NCBI RefSeq assembly: GCF_000715495.1 | Contig: NZ_JNLX01000168.1 | Location: 1-35,814 of the forward strand | Direction: 5' to 3' | DNA from: Hymenobacter sp. IS2118 | GTDB taxonomy: Bacteria; Bacteroidota; Bacteroidia; Cytophagales; Hymenobacteraceae | DNA: 35,814 nucleotides | Shown: in pieces, positions 34,374-35,814 of the stretch | Numbering within the stretch: the first letter of the stretch is position 1 | Layout of the letters: every line of letters starts with the position of its first letter | The notes under the pieces: generated by a model | Told to the model about the DNA's origin: nothing | What the model saw: only the letters and a program-made list of their open reading frames with translations | Databases searched by the model: none | Program-made: the position numbers and the translations under genes

Positions 34374-35814
34374 ATGAGTATTTCGACGCATTTCTGCGAC
34401 CCGCAGCTGTGGGCGCAGACGCATTTTGGGGGCACGGTGTTGGGCGATGCCCGCCGCAGCCGACGGGTGGTGCAGTTGGCCGCCGGTTGGGCCCGGCAGC
34501 CGGGGGCCACCATTCCGCAGTTGGGGACCGGCCAGGCGGGGGCCAGTAAAGCGGCGTATCGCTTGCTGGGCGGTGCAAGGGCCACGCCCGAGGCGCTGCA
34601 GGGGGCGCATCAGGCCGTGGTTCGCCAAGCGCTACAGGAGCCGGGCACCTACCTGCTGGTCGAAGACACGAGCGAACTGAGCTGGCCCGAAGCCGACGAG
34701 CGCCGGCCCGGCCTGGGGCCGGTCGGGCCGGGCAAGGCCACGAGCCAGGGCGTACTGCTGCACTCGTTGGTGGCCGCCGGCTGGCCGGTGCAGGACCCCG
34801 ACCCGGCCGCCAAACGGCCCGCCCTGCCGCTGCTGGGCCTGTTGGACCAGCAGTTTCACGTCCGTCAACCGGTGCCGGAGGCCGAAAAAGACCATCTCCA
34901 CGGCGGCTCGCGCCTGCGCCAGGGCCGGGTCCGCGAATCGGCGCTCTGGTCCCGGAGCTTGCGCAACGTGGGCAGCCCGCCACCGGACGCGCGCTGGGTG
35001 GTGGTGGCCGACCGCGGGGCCGACATCTACGAGCACCTGCAGCAGTGCCGGGCCCAGGGCCTGGGCTTCGTGGTGCGCGCCGCCCAGGACCGGGCCCTGG
35101 TGGCCGGCGCCGACAAAGCGCCCGCCGGGCGGCTCTTCGCCGTGGCGCGGGCCCAGCCCTCGGCGGGCCAGTTGACCCTGGCCTTGCGTGGCCGGCCGGG
35201 CCAGCCGGCCCGCGAAGTGCTGCTCCAGGTCAGTTTCAGCCCCCCGCTGGCCCTGCGTGCGCCCCAGCGACCGGGCGCGGCGACGGGCAAAGGGGACCCG
35301 GTTCCCTGCGCCCTGGTACGGGTCTGGGAAGCCGCCCAAGTCGGGGACACAGGCCCGGCCACGCCCGCCCTGGAATGGCTGCTGCTCTGCGACCAACCCA
35401 TCACGGATTTTGCCCAGGCCCACGCCTGCGCCCGGCAGTACGTGAGCCGCTGGCTCATCGAGGACTTTCACAAAGCCCTGAAAACGGGCCTGGGGGCCGA
35501 AAAGCTCCAGCTCCAAACCGCTGACCGTCTTTTTGCCGCCGTCGCCCTGCTCAGCGTGGTCGCATTGGCGCTAGTGGATATGCGCGAAAAAAGTCGCCTC
35601 CAACCCGACTTGCCGGCGACGGCAGCGGGGCTGGAAGCGACTTTTTTACAGGTCCTCACGCTGCGCAGTTCACGACCCGTGCAGACTGTGCGCGACGTGT
35701 ATTATGCCTTGGCTGGCCTGGGCGGCCACCTGGGCCGCAAAGGCGACGGACCACCTGGCTGGCAAACCCTCTGGCGCGGCCTGATGAGCCTGCGCTTACT
35801 CGTCGAAGGCGTCC
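34374..35814 (+). CDS. IS4-family (Tn5/IS50-like) transposase, cut by the window end
   Basis: The frame is open from the ATG at 34374 to the last base, 480 codons without a stop. It begins with a Tn5-type DNA-binding domain (about 8-75; WAQTHFGGTVLGDARRSRR, GASKAAYRLLGG). The DDE core has D98 in LVEDTSELSW, D213 in VVADRGADIYE and E363. The last sits in a complete YREK signature, YVSRWLIEDFHKALK, with Y-2-R-3-E-6-K spacing. The usual family length suggests the true stop is close beyond the edge. There is no frameshift, so the copy may be functional. No inverted repeat can be confirmed because the right end is absent. Confidence 0.9.
   Translation, partial: MSISTHFCDPQLWAQTHFGGTVLGDARRSRRVVQLAAGWARQPGATIPQLGTGQAGASKAAYRLLGGARATPEALQGAHQAVVRQALQEPGTYLLVEDTSELSWPEADERRPGLGPVGPGKATSQGVLLHSLVAAGWPVQDPDPAAKRPALPLLGLLDQQFHVRQPVPEAEKDHLHGGSRLRQGRVRESALWSRSLRNVGSPPPDARWVVVADRGADIYEHLQQCRAQGLGFVVRAAQDRALVAGADKAPAGRLFAVARAQPSAGQLTLALRGRPGQPAREVLLQVSFSPPLALRAPQRPGAATGKGDPVPCALVRVWEAAQVGDTGPATPALEWLLLCDQPITDFAQAHACARQYVSRWLIEDFHKALKTGLGAEKLQLQTADRLFAAVALLSVVALALVDMREKSRLQPDLPATAAGLEATFLQVLTLRSSRPVQTVRDVYYALAGLGGHLGRKGDGPPGWQTLWRGLMSLRLLVEGV
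34374..35814 (+). mobile_element. IS4-family insertion sequence, partial
   Basis: Only the transposase-bearing part is inside the window. The left border lies somewhere in 34240-34373 and the right border beyond base 35814. The inner limit is given here as the coding start. Confidence 0.5.

Overview
The window reads as chromosomal DNA of a GC-rich member of the Bacteroidota, most likely Hymenobacter or a close relative (Cytophagales). The inference rests on protein style: a FloA/NfeD pair, DPP-IV type S9 peptidase, PD40-OmpA protein, type-3 ProS, and many lipoproteins and outer-membrane barrels. It also rests on promoters resembling the Bacteroidota -7 consensus TAnnTTTG, with no convincing Shine-Dalgarno sequences. 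No rRNA, tRNA or CRISPR was seen.

Layout. The left edge (1-2486) is mobile: an intact ISAs1-family element starts at base 1, and an IS1595-family element sits in what looks like a decayed gene. Next come asnS (minus), a 102-bp inverted-repeat element, rpoN (sigma-54) and a large hybrid histidine kinase. From 8.6 to 23.7 kb lie mostly envelope genes: a 700-aa predicted barrel, an OmpA/PD40 protein, nfeD-floA, a small secreted DUF4844-like protein, proS, a Tyr/Gly/Arg-rich lipoprotein, a FadL-like barrel, another lipoprotein and a DPP-IV peptidase. Most transcription units end in long symmetric hairpin terminators.

The most interesting block is 23.8-28.3 kb on the minus strand, a tight three-gene cluster. 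It encodes a 130-aa protein with a MoaD/ThiS-like (ubiquitin-like beta-grasp) C-terminus ending in Gly-Gly, then after 3 bp an 861-aa DUF4132 (MolR/YehI-like) protein, then after 21 bp a membrane-anchored TPM-domain lipoprotein with zinc-ribbon-like cysteine pairs. No E1-like or JAB gene is nearby.

The right part carries an alpha/beta hydrolase, a divergent prmC/ribD pair, free methionine-(R)-sulfoxide reductase (msrC) and a YgiB-like lipoprotein/YgiC-like ligase pair split by a MITE-like element. It ends in an IS4-family (Tn5-like) transposase that runs off the end. Four intergenic regions carry 7-bp-period repeats, usually in facing orientation and reaching to or near the next start codon. 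Several genes have a TAnnTTTG-like box 4-5 nt before the ATG, which suggests leaderless transcripts. The window starts exactly at an IS end and stops inside another IS, so it may be a contig broken at repeated elements.
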